64,000 nucleotides of DNA from Protaetiibacter sp. SSC-01 (lineage in GTDB: Bacteria; Actinomycetota; Actinomycetes; Actinomycetales; Microbacteriaceae): contig NZ_CP059987.1 in NCBI RefSeq assembly GCF_014483895.1, positions 310,001 to 374,000 of the forward strand, in the 5' to 3' direction. The notes under the pieces are model-generated. The model had not been told where the DNA came from and did no database searches. It saw only the letters and a program-made list of their open reading frames with translations. This document shows positions 56,988 to 64,000 of this stretch, in pieces. Every line of letters begins with the position of its first letter. Within the stretch, counting starts at the first letter, position 1. The position numbers were made by a program, and so were the translations under genes.

Positions 56988-57959
56988 ATGGTGAGGCTGC
57001 GACGCACCCGGGCAGGTGAGCCCGGCATCCGTCGCGTGCGCCGCGGGCGCGGCTTCGCCTACACGGATGCGACGGGCGCCCCGATCGGCGACCCCGAGCT
57101 GCGCGAACGCATCGACGCGCTCGCGATCCCGCCCGCGTGGACCGACGTGTGGATCTGCAGCTACCCCAACGGCCACATCCAGGCGACGGGCGTCGACGCC
57201 GCGGGCCGACGGCAGTACCTCTACCACCCGACGTGGCGCGAACAGCGCGATCGCCAGAAGTTCGACCGCGCCCTCGCGCTCGCCGAGTCGCTCCCGGCAG
57301 CGCGCCGCGGGGTCACGATCGACCTGCGCCGCGAGGGCCTGCCGCGTGAGCGCGTGCTCGCCGCCGCGTTCCGGATGCTCGATGTCGCGCGTCTGCGCGT
57401 CGGCTCGGAGCGGTACGCGCTCGAGCACGGATCGGTCGGCCTCTCGACCCTGCTCGGCGCGCACGCGTGGGTCGAGGATCGCCGCATCGTGCACCTCGAG
57501 TTCCCCGGCAAGAGCGGTCAGGAGTGGTCGTCGGAGGTGAGCGACCCCGACCTCGCGGCCGTCGTCGCCTCGCTCAAGCGCCGTGGTCCGCGGGCGCGCC
57601 TGCTGGCCTGGCGCGACGACGACGGGCCGCATCCGCTGCGCGCGGAGGACATCAACGCCGACATCCGCGAGCGCACGGGCGGCGACTTCACCGCGAAGGA
57701 CTTCCGCACGCTGCACGGCACGTGCGCTGCGGCGCTCGCGCTCGCCCGCACCGGCCCGAAGGGCTCGGCGTCGGCGCAGGACCGCGCGATCGCGGCCGCG
57801 GTGCGCCAGACGGCCGAGCTGCTCGGCAACACCCCCGCGGTCGCGCGCGCGAGCTACATCGACCCGCGCATCCTCGACCTCTACCGCGACGGGGTGACCA
57901 TCGACGCCGACCGGGCGGCCTCCGTCGAGTCGCAGCTGCGGGCTCTTCTCTTCGAATAG
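56988..57959 (+). CDS. DNA topoisomerase IB
   Basis: A 323-residue bacterial type IB topoisomerase (poxvirus-like). LRVGSERYALEHGSVGLSTL holds the first catalytic arginine, FPGKSGQEW the lysine, AKDFRTLHGT the second arginine and histidine, and Tyr290 in ARASYIDPRIL is the nucleophile. It relaxes supercoils through a 3'-phosphotyrosine link. The ATG at 56988 is six bases after GAGACT (leaderless signature). It is the first gene between tuf and the S10 operon. Confidence 0.93.
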   Translation: MVRLRRTRAGEPGIRRVRRGRGFAYTDATGAPIGDPELRERIDALAIPPAWTDVWICSYPNGHIQATGVDAAGRRQYLYHPTWREQRDRQKFDRALALAESLPAARRGVTIDLRREGLPRERVLAAAFRMLDVARLRVGSERYALEHGSVGLSTLLGAHAWVEDRRIVHLEFPGKSGQEWSSEVSDPDLAAVVASLKRRGPRARLLAWRDDDGPHPLRAEDINADIRERTGGDFTAKDFRTLHGTCAAALALARTGPKGSASAQDRAIAAAVRQTAELLGNTPAVARASYIDPRILDLYRDGVTIDADRAASVESQLRALLFE

Positions 57960-58010
57960 TCGCCGGCGTCGCGGGGGCGCGATGTCGGCGGGGTGCGCCA
58001 GGATGGTGCG

Positions 58011-58919
58011 GTGAGCGCACGGGGTTGGCTGCTGTTCGCGGCCATGGCGTTGCTGTGGGGCGTGCCGTACCTCTTCATCAAGGAGACGGTCGAGACCTTC
58101 ACGCCCGTCGCGATGGTCGCGGGGCGCACGCTCGGCGGGGCGCTTCTGCTGCTGCCGTTCGCCATCCGCCGCCGCGCGCTCCGACCCGCGCTCGCGAAGT
58201 GGCCGTGGGTGCTCGCGTTCGGCGCGATCGAGATGGCGGGCCCGTTCCTCCTGCTCGGGCACGCCGAGCAGACCCTCGACTCGGGAATGACGGGGCTGCT
58301 CGTCGCGACCGTGCCGCTCGTCGCCGCGATCATCGCCGTGGTGCGCGGCGACCGCAGCGTGCTCAAGCCCCTGCGTCTCCTCGGCCTCGTCATCGGGTTC
58401 GGGGGAGTGGCCGTCATCGTCGGCGGCCCGGCGCTCGTGCACGGCGTCGACGGGCTCATCGCGGTGGGGGAGGTGCTGCTCGTCGCCGTGCTGTACGCGA
58501 CGGCCCCGTTCCTCATCGCCGCGAAGCTCGCCGACGTGCCCTCGCTCGGCTCGATCACGATCGCGCTCGGCGCCGTCGGCCTCTTCTACCTGCCGTTCGC
58601 CCTCGTCTTCCCGAGCGAGGCGCCGACCCTCCGCAGCGGCCTCTCGCTCGTTGCTCTCGCGGTTCTCTGCACGGCGCTCGCCTTCATCGCGTTCTTCGCC
58701 CTCATCGACGAGGTCGGGCCCGCCCGGGCGCCGCTCTTCACCTACGTGAACCCCGTCGTCGCGATCGCGCTCGGCGCGCTTCTGCTGGGCGAGGAGCTCA
58801 GCCCGCAGCTGCTCATCGGCTTCCCGCTCGTGATCGTCGGATGCTGGCTCGCGGCCACGGGGGGCCGCCTCCGGCAGCGTCGCAGCGTCCCCATCCCGGA
58901 GCCCACGCCTCCCGTCTGA
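58011..58919 (+). CDS. EamA/DMT-family transporter
   Basis: A 302-residue protein with ten hydrophobic segments in two EamA repeats (AMALLWGVPYLFIKETVETF at the start; LFTYVNPVVAIALGALLLGE in the second repeat). The cargo is unknown. It is only distantly similar to the DMT exporter at 3.9-4.8 kb. GTG 58011 lies six bases after CAGGAT, which decides this start over GTG 57993. Copy D of the 62-bp palindrome begins 25 bp after its stop. Confidence 0.85.
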   Translation: MSARGWLLFAAMALLWGVPYLFIKETVETFTPVAMVAGRTLGGALLLLPFAIRRRALRPALAKWPWVLAFGAIEMAGPFLLLGHAEQTLDSGMTGLLVATVPLVAAIIAVVRGDRSVLKPLRLLGLVIGFGGVAVIVGGPALVHGVDGLIAVGEVLLVAVLYATAPFLIAAKLADVPSLGSITIALGAVGLFYLPFALVFPSEAPTLRSGLSLVALAVLCTALAFIAFFALIDEVGPARAPLFTYVNPVVAIALGALLLGEELSPQLLIGFPLVIVGCWLAATGGRLRQRRSVPIPEPTPPV

Positions 58920-58943
58920 GCCGCCGCCGCCCCCTCCCCGCCT

Positions 58944-59006
58944 TAGTTCCCGTTCCGCGTGTTTGTTGCCGAACGAACGGGTGCAAACACGCGGAACGGG
59001 AACTAT
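58944..59006. repeat. TAGTTCCCG palindromic repeat, copy D
   Basis: TAGTTCCCGTTCCGCGTGTT and its complement enclose a core with GCCGAACGAACGGG. It is nearly identical to copies A and E and in the same orientation as E, bracketing the AbiEi/DUF559-like gene. Confidence 0.9.
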
Positions 59007-59108
59007 TGCCCGGGGCGGATGTCGTGCACATCCCAGGCGCGAGGGCGTCATCCACTGAGTGCTCGAGCCGGCGGGTCGGGCCACGCGCCGAGGCCGCACA
59101 CTGGCGCG

Positions 59109-60056
59109 ATGGAAGAGCTGCCCCAGGAGTCCGGCGTCACCCTCGTCAAGCGGATGCGGGCACTGGGCATCCCCGACCAGCAGCTGCGCGGTGCAGCAGG
59201 GCGCGAGCAGCTGGTCCGGCTCCGCCGCGGTGCGTACGCGCGAAGGCGCGCCGCGGAGGCCGCGGATCGCGACGACGCCTACCGCCTGCGCGTCGTCGCG
59301 GTCGTCGGCACGCGCCGTTCGGCGGTGGTTCTCTCGCATCACTCGGCGGCGTTGCTCCATGGACTGCCGGTGGCGGACGGATGGCCGTGGCAGGTCCACA
59401 TCACGGAGCCACCCGAGTCGCGACGGCGCACGAAGAACGGCGTCGTCGTGCATCGCTCCCCGTCGATCGGTGACATCGTCGAGATCGACGGCATGCTCGT
59501 GACCTGTCTGGCTCGCACCGTCGTCGACGTCGCGGCAGAGGGCGCGTTCGTGGACGCCGTATGTGTCGCGGATGCGGCGCTCCGCGCGGGCGTGAGCCGC
59601 GAGGACCTGCGCGCCGAGGCGGAAGCGCGGCCAGGGCCGGGGAGGGCTCGCGCGCGACGGGTCGTCGAGTTCGCCGACGCGAAGGCGGAGACGTCGCTCG
59701 AGTCGTGGAGTCGAGCGACGATCGAGGAGCTGGGCTTCCCGCGACCGGTGCTACAGCATCCGATTCCGACGCCGAACGGGATCCGATACCTCGACCTGGC
59801 GTGGCCGCAGATCCGCGCCGGCGCCGAGGCCGATGGCCTCTGGAAGTACGGCGCCCTCGCCGAAGCCGAGGGGCGGACCGGACTCGAGGCGTTCCGAGCG
59901 GAGAAGCAGCGCGAAGCCGACATCCGTCCCCACCTGCGCGCGTTCACGAGGTGGGGTGTCGACGAGCTCCGCCACCCCGAGAAGCTGCGCCGTCACCTCC
60001 TCTCCCTGGGCTTGCGCCCCCTCCCCTCCTATCGCCCCGACCACCCTCAGCGGTAG
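59109..60056 (+). CDS. AbiEi-like / DUF559-related protein
   Basis: A 315-residue protein of a family common in actinobacteria. The N-terminal half has an AbiEi-type winged-helix layout (LRGAAGREQLVRLRRGAYAR) and the HHSAALLHGLPVADGWP region. VTCLARTVVDVAAEGAFVDA is the middle domain. The C-terminal part (LGFPRPVLQHPIP, YLDLAWPQIRAGAEADGLWK) resembles the DUF559/Vsr-like nuclease fold. No AbiEii toxin partner is adjacent, so a toxin-antitoxin function is unproven. The ATG at 59109 lies six bases after CACACT. The TAG stop is the first triplet of repeat copy E, and copy D lies just upstream. Confidence 0.7.
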   Translation: MEELPQESGVTLVKRMRALGIPDQQLRGAAGREQLVRLRRGAYARRRAAEAADRDDAYRLRVVAVVGTRRSAVVLSHHSAALLHGLPVADGWPWQVHITEPPESRRRTKNGVVVHRSPSIGDIVEIDGMLVTCLARTVVDVAAEGAFVDAVCVADAALRAGVSREDLRAEAEARPGPGRARARRVVEFADAKAETSLESWSRATIEELGFPRPVLQHPIPTPNGIRYLDLAWPQIRAGAEADGLWKYGALAEAEGRTGLEAFRAEKQREADIRPHLRAFTRWGVDELRHPEKLRRHLLSLGLRPLPSYRPDHPQR

Positions 60057-60116
60057 TCCCCGTTCCGCGTGTTTGTTCCCGAAGGAACGGGTGCAAACAC
60101 GCGGAACGGGAACTAT
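60054..60116. repeat. TAGTTCCCG palindromic repeat, copy E
   Basis: It is nearly identical to copy A (one change, TAGTCCCCG, in the left arm), with core CCCGAAGGAACGGG. The first triplet is the stop codon of the AbiEi-like gene. Confidence 0.9.
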
Positions 60117-60160
60117 GGAGGGGGTCGAGAGCGCGACGCGCCGAGCGCGACACGCCCGGG

Positions 60161-60189
60161 TTGCAGCAAATGCCGGTGTGTGGCAGACT
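60161..60189 (+). promoter_or_regulatory. Probable S10 operon promoter
   Basis: TTGCAG (60161-60166) and CAGACT (60184-60189) are separated by 17 bp, similar in design to the rpsL promoter. It gives a leader of about 260 nt before rpsJ. The 339-bp gap 60117-60455 holds this leader and no gene. Confidence 0.7.
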
Positions 60190-60455
60190 TTCATGGTTCA
60201 ACACGCTGCGCCCGGTGCGCGGCTCACTCCTCTGGCAGTGCACAGCCCCCGATCCTCGATCGGAAGCGGCTGGGCCGCGAGGAGCAGGACAAAGCTTCAA
60301 TCGAATCCCGAAACCCTCTGGGGACACGCGTGCGCCTGCGCGCCGTGGAACCGGGCGGAGTCGGTGATTGACAGAAGAACAGCGGTGCGCGTCGAAGGGC
60401 GCGCGGATGTGCGGGCCGATTCGGTGCCGTACGGGAACAAGGAAGAGAGCTGACC

Positions 60456-60764
60456 ATGGCGGGACAGAAGATCCGCATCCGGCTGAAGTCGTACGACCAC
60501 GCCGGCCTCGATGCATCGGCGCGCAAGATCGTCGACACCGTGACCCGTGCGGGCGCGACCGTCGTCGGCCCTGTGCCGCTCCCGACGGAGAAGAACGTGG
60601 TCGTCGTGATCCGTTCGCCGCACAAGTACAAGGACAGCCGCGAGCACTTCGAGAAGCGCACCCACAAGCGCCTCATCGACATCATCGACCCGACGCCCAA
60701 GGCCGTCGACTCGCTCATGCGCCTCGACCTGCCCGCCGACGTCAACATCGAGATCAAGCTCTAG
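60456..60764 (+). CDS. rpsJ: Ribosomal protein uS10
   Basis: A 102-residue uS10, first gene of the S10 operon. [20 protein letters not shown] and the [20 protein letters not shown] segment are standard. A GGAAGAGAG site precedes the ATG. Besides its place in the small-subunit head it acts with NusB in antitermination (NusE). Confidence 0.98.
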   Translation: MAGQKIRIRLKSYDHAGLDASARKIVDTVTRAGATVVGPVPLPTEKNVVVVIRSPHKYKDSREHFEKRTHKRLIDIIDPTPKAVDSLMRLDLPADVNIEIKL

Positions 60765-60796
60765 CCCGAGCTGAACCCGGAAGCCAAAGGAAACCC

Positions 60797-61447
60797 ATGT
60801 CTGCTGTGAAGACGACCAAGGGTCTGCTGGGCACCAAGCTCGGCATGACCCAGGTCTGGGACGAGAACAACAAGCTCGTGCCCGTGACCGTGGTCCAGAT
60901 CACCCCCAACGTCGTGACCCAGGTCCGCACCGTCGAGAAGGACGGCTACGAGGCCGTCCAGATCGCGTACGGCCAGATCGACCCGCGCAAGGTCAACAAG
61001 CCTGCCGCCGGTCACTTCGACAAGGCGGGCGTCACACCCCGCCGCCACCTCACCGAGGTCCGCACCGCCGACGCCGCCGAGTACTCGCTCGGTCAGGAGC
61101 TCGCGGTCGACATCTTCGAGGCCGGCCAGCTCGTCGACGTCGTCGGCACGAGCAAGGGCAAGGGCTTCGCGGGCGTCATGAAGCGCCACAACTTCAAGGG
61201 CGTCTCGGCCTCGCACGGTGCGCACCGCAACCACCGCAAGCCCGGCTCGATCGGCGCCTCCTCGACCCCCAGCCGTGTCTTCAAGGGCATGCGCATGGCC
61301 GGTCGCATGGGTGGCGAGCGCGTCACCGTGCAGGGCCTCAAGGTCCACTCGGTCGACGTCGAGAAGGGCCTCCTGCTGGTCAAGGGCGCCGTCCCCGGTG
61401 CCCGCGGCCGCATCGTCTTCGTCCGCAACGCCGTGAAGGGTGCCTGA
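60797..61447 (+). CDS. rplC: Ribosomal protein uL3
   Basis: A 216-residue uL3. [17 protein letters not shown] is the N-terminal signature, and the loop reaching the peptidyl-transferase centre is [20 protein letters not shown]. The ATG at 60797 follows AAAGGAAA. rplD starts 2 bp after its stop. Confidence 0.98.
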   Translation: MSAVKTTKGLLGTKLGMTQVWDENNKLVPVTVVQITPNVVTQVRTVEKDGYEAVQIAYGQIDPRKVNKPAAGHFDKAGVTPRRHLTEVRTADAAEYSLGQELAVDIFEAGQLVDVVGTSKGKGFAGVMKRHNFKGVSASHGAHRNHRKPGSIGASSTPSRVFKGMRMAGRMGGERVTVQGLKVHSVDVEKGLLLVKGAVPGARGRIVFVRNAVKGA

Positions 61448-61449
61448 TC

Positions 61450-62103
61450 ATGGCCGCTACCACTCTCGACGTCGTCGACCCCAAGGGTAAGAAGGCCGGT
61501 TCGGTCGAGCTGCCCGGCGCGATCTTCGACGTGCAGACCAACGTCCCGCTCATCCACCAGGTCGTGACCGCCCAGCTCGCCGCAGCGCGCCAGGGCACCC
61601 ACAAGACCAAGGGTCGTGGTGAGGTCTCGGGCGCCGGCCGCAAGCCGTTCAAGCAGAAGGGCACCGGTCGCAGCCGTCAGGGCTCCATCCGCGCCCCCGA
61701 GCACACCGGCGGTGGCATCGTCCACGGACCGGTGCCGCGCGACTACTCGCAGCGCACCCCCAAGAAGATGATCGCCGCTGCTCTGCTCGGCGTCCTCTCC
61801 GACCGTGCCCGCGGCGAGCGCATCCACGTCGTCTCCGACTTCGGCATCGACGCTCCCTCGACGAAGGCCGCGGCCGACGTCCTCGCGGGTCTCGGCGCCG
61901 TCAAGAACGTGCTCGTCGTGATCGACCGTGACGACGAGGTCGGCGCGCTCAGCGTCCGCAACCTCGCCAACGTGCACGTGCTCTACGCCGACCAGCTCAA
62001 CGCCTACGACGTGGTCGTGTCGGATGACGTCGTGTTCACCCGTGCCGCGTTCGACGCCTTCGTCGCGTCGAAGGGCGCCCAGACCGAGGAGGCTGCCAAG
62101 TGA
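61450..62103 (+). CDS. rplD: Ribosomal protein uL4
   Basis: A 217-residue uL4. The extended loop lining the exit tunnel is present ([20 protein letters not shown] and the following SRQGS), and the globular part ends [15 protein letters not shown] plus an acidic tail. It regulates the S10 operon in enterics; no equivalent site was identified here. It overlaps rplW by 4 bp. Confidence 0.98.
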   Translation: MAATTLDVVDPKGKKAGSVELPGAIFDVQTNVPLIHQVVTAQLAAARQGTHKTKGRGEVSGAGRKPFKQKGTGRSRQGSIRAPEHTGGGIVHGPVPRDYSQRTPKKMIAAALLGVLSDRARGERIHVVSDFGIDAPSTKAAADVLAGLGAVKNVLVVIDRDDEVGALSVRNLANVHVLYADQLNAYDVVVSDDVVFTRAAFDAFVASKGAQTEEAAK

Positions 62104-62399
62104 GCGGCTACAACAAGGACCCGCGCGACATCATCATCGCGCCGGTCGTGAGCGAGAAGAGCTACGGGCTCATCGACGAGGGCAAGTACACCTTCATCGT
62201 CGACCCCCGCTCGAACAAGACCGAGATCAAGCTGGCGATCGAGAAGATCTTCGGCGTCAAGGTCGCCTCGGTGAACACCATCAACCGCGTGGGCAAGACC
62301 CGCCGTACCCGGTTCGGCATGGGCAAGCGCAAGGACACCAAGCGCGCCATCGTCACGCTCAAGTCCGGCTCGATCGACATCTTCACGGCTGTCGGCTAA
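62100..62399 (+). CDS. rplW: Ribosomal protein uL23
   Basis: A 99-residue uL23, the docking site for trigger factor and SRP at the tunnel exit. [20 protein letters not shown] and the [16 protein letters not shown] segment are typical. GTG 62100 overlaps the rplD stop. Confidence 0.97.
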   Translation: MSGYNKDPRDIIIAPVVSEKSYGLIDEGKYTFIVDPRSNKTEIKLAIEKIFGVKVASVNTINRVGKTRRTRFGMGKRKDTKRAIVTLKSGSIDIFTAVG

Positions 62400-62417
62400 G
62401 GACCAGGGAAGAGAATC

Positions 62418-63257
<840 letters not shown>

Positions 63258-63269
63258 AGGTAGTAGAAG

Positions 63270-63551
63270 ATGCCGCGCAGTCTCAAGAAGGGACCCTTCG
63301 TCGACGAGCACCTGTTCCGCAAGGTTCAGGCTCAGAACGAGGCGGGTTCGAAGAACGTCATCAAGACGTGGTCGCGTCGCTCGATGATCGTCCCGGCCAT
63401 GCTTGGCCACACGATCGCCGTGCACGACGGCCGCAAGCACATCCCGGTCTTCGTGACCGAGACCATGGTGGGTCACAAGCTCGGCGAGTTCGCGCCGACG
63501 CGCACCTTCCGTGGACACGAGAAGGACGACAAGAAGGGTCGTCGCCGCTGA
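63270..63551 (+). CDS. rpsS: Ribosomal protein uS19
   Basis: A 93-residue uS19. [14 protein letters not shown] and [18 protein letters not shown] are the family signatures. It lies 12 bp after rplB and binds 16S rRNA with uS13 in the head. Confidence 0.98.
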   Translation: MPRSLKKGPFVDEHLFRKVQAQNEAGSKNVIKTWSRRSMIVPAMLGHTIAVHDGRKHIPVFVTETMVGHKLGEFAPTRTFRGHEKDDKKGRRR

Positions 63552-63575
63552 CGCGGTGACTGAGGAGGAAGAGAA

Positions 63576-63974
63576 ATGGTGGAGTCGATCGCCCGCGTGC
63601 GACACATCCGCGTGACGCCTCAGAAGGCCCGTCGCGTCGTGGACCTCATCCGGGGCAAGCAGGCCCAGGAGGCTCTCGCGATCCTGAAGTTCGCGCCCCA
63701 GGGTGCGAGCGAGCCCGTCTACAAGCTCGTGGCGTCCGCGATCGCGAACGCCCGTGTGAAGGCGGATGCGACCAACACGTTCCTGGACGAGTCCGACCTC
63801 GTCGTGGCGCGTGCGTTCGTCGATGAGGGCACCACGCTCAAGCGGTTCCAGCCGCGTGCCCAGGGCCGCGCGTTCCGCATCAACAAGCGCACGAGCCACA
63901 TCACCGTCGTGCTCGCCACGCCGGACGAGCCGGTGCTCGCCGGCACGGCCGCTGCGAAGAAGGCAGGTAAGTAA
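63576..63974 (+). CDS. rplV: Ribosomal protein uL22
   Basis: A 132-residue uL22. [20 protein letters not shown] is the N-terminal domain, and the tunnel hairpin is [20 protein letters not shown]. The stop overlaps the rpsC start (TAATG). Confidence 0.98.
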   Translation: MVESIARVRHIRVTPQKARRVVDLIRGKQAQEALAILKFAPQGASEPVYKLVASAIANARVKADATNTFLDESDLVVARAFVDEGTTLKRFQPRAQGRAFRINKRTSHITVVLATPDEPVLAGTAAAKKAGK

Positions 63975-64000
63975 TGGGCCAGAAGGTCAACCCCTACGGC
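63974..64000 (+). CDS. rpsC: Ribosomal protein uS3, first nine codons
   Basis: The window ends inside this gene. The visible residues MGQKVNPYG are the conserved uS3 start, and the position after rplV is canonical. Confidence 0.93.

Noticed and set aside
59109-60056. A complete type IV toxin-antitoxin module
   Set aside because: Only the AbiEi-like half is present; there is no AbiEii nucleotidyltransferase next to it.
60117-60455. A tRNA-like segment around tcaatcgaatccc in the S10 leader
   Set aside because: No cloverleaf or acceptor stem can be formed around it; it is part of the rpsJ leader.

Overview
The window is very GC-rich, densely coded chromosome from an actinobacterium, most likely a member of the Microbacteriaceae. 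Pointers are the F420/LLM-type monooxygenase, an FBP/treble-clef protein, a full-length Lhr helicase, a DUF2510 protein, an SprT-like/SRPBCC/CGNR operon, GTG and TTG starts, and the ribosomal/RNA polymerase gene order. No rRNA, tRNA, CRISPR array, transposase or prophage was seen. Assignments come from reading motifs and gene order by eye; no database search was run.

Layout. 0-10 kb: accessory metabolism and stress genes. These are an FBP protein, a divergent QorB-like reductase/HxlR regulator pair, an LLM oxidoreductase, a flavin reductase, a DMT exporter, CinA/PncC, a YeiB-like acyltransferase and endonuclease VIII, followed by a two-gene ClpP operon with a convergent XRE regulator. 10-15 kb: Lhr helicase on the minus strand, carrying in-frame copies of a palindromic repeat. 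15.4-20 kb: a DUF2510 protein, then a four-gene ABC-2 exporter plus two-component operon. 20-28.7 kb: an esterase, a degenerate NUDIX protein, a DEAD-box helicase, a ComB-like protein, DUF427, the SprT-like operon, a PQQ-type sugar dehydrogenase lipoprotein, a spermidine-synthase-like protein and a DUF2807 lipoprotein.

29.2-36.8 kb: rpoB-rpoC with promoter, 3' hairpin and terminator. 36.8-52.2 kb: two membrane proteins and a complete monoderm-type type IV pilus locus (pilB-pilT-pilC-pilA-three minor pilins-pilD-pilM-pilN-pilO) followed by an O-antigen-ligase-like protein. All of this sits between rpoC and the rpsL-rpsG-fusA-tuf operon (52.2-56.9 kb). 57-60 kb: topoisomerase IB, a DMT transporter and an AbiEi/DUF559-like protein bracketed by palindromic repeats. 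60.2-64 kb: the start of the S10 operon (rpsJ, rplC, rplD, rplW, rplB, rpsS, rplV, start of rpsC).

Threads across the window. (1) Three families of palindromic repeats, one of which brackets single genes and supplies their stop codons while another is translated inside Lhr. (2) A -10-like hexamer exactly 6 nt before the start codon of about twenty genes, implying widespread leaderless transcription. (3) A ClpP pair whose second subunit has lost the catalytic serine, next to a regulator that ends in an ssrA-like LALAA tail. (4) Matching hairpins built on the stop codons of rpoC and tuf.
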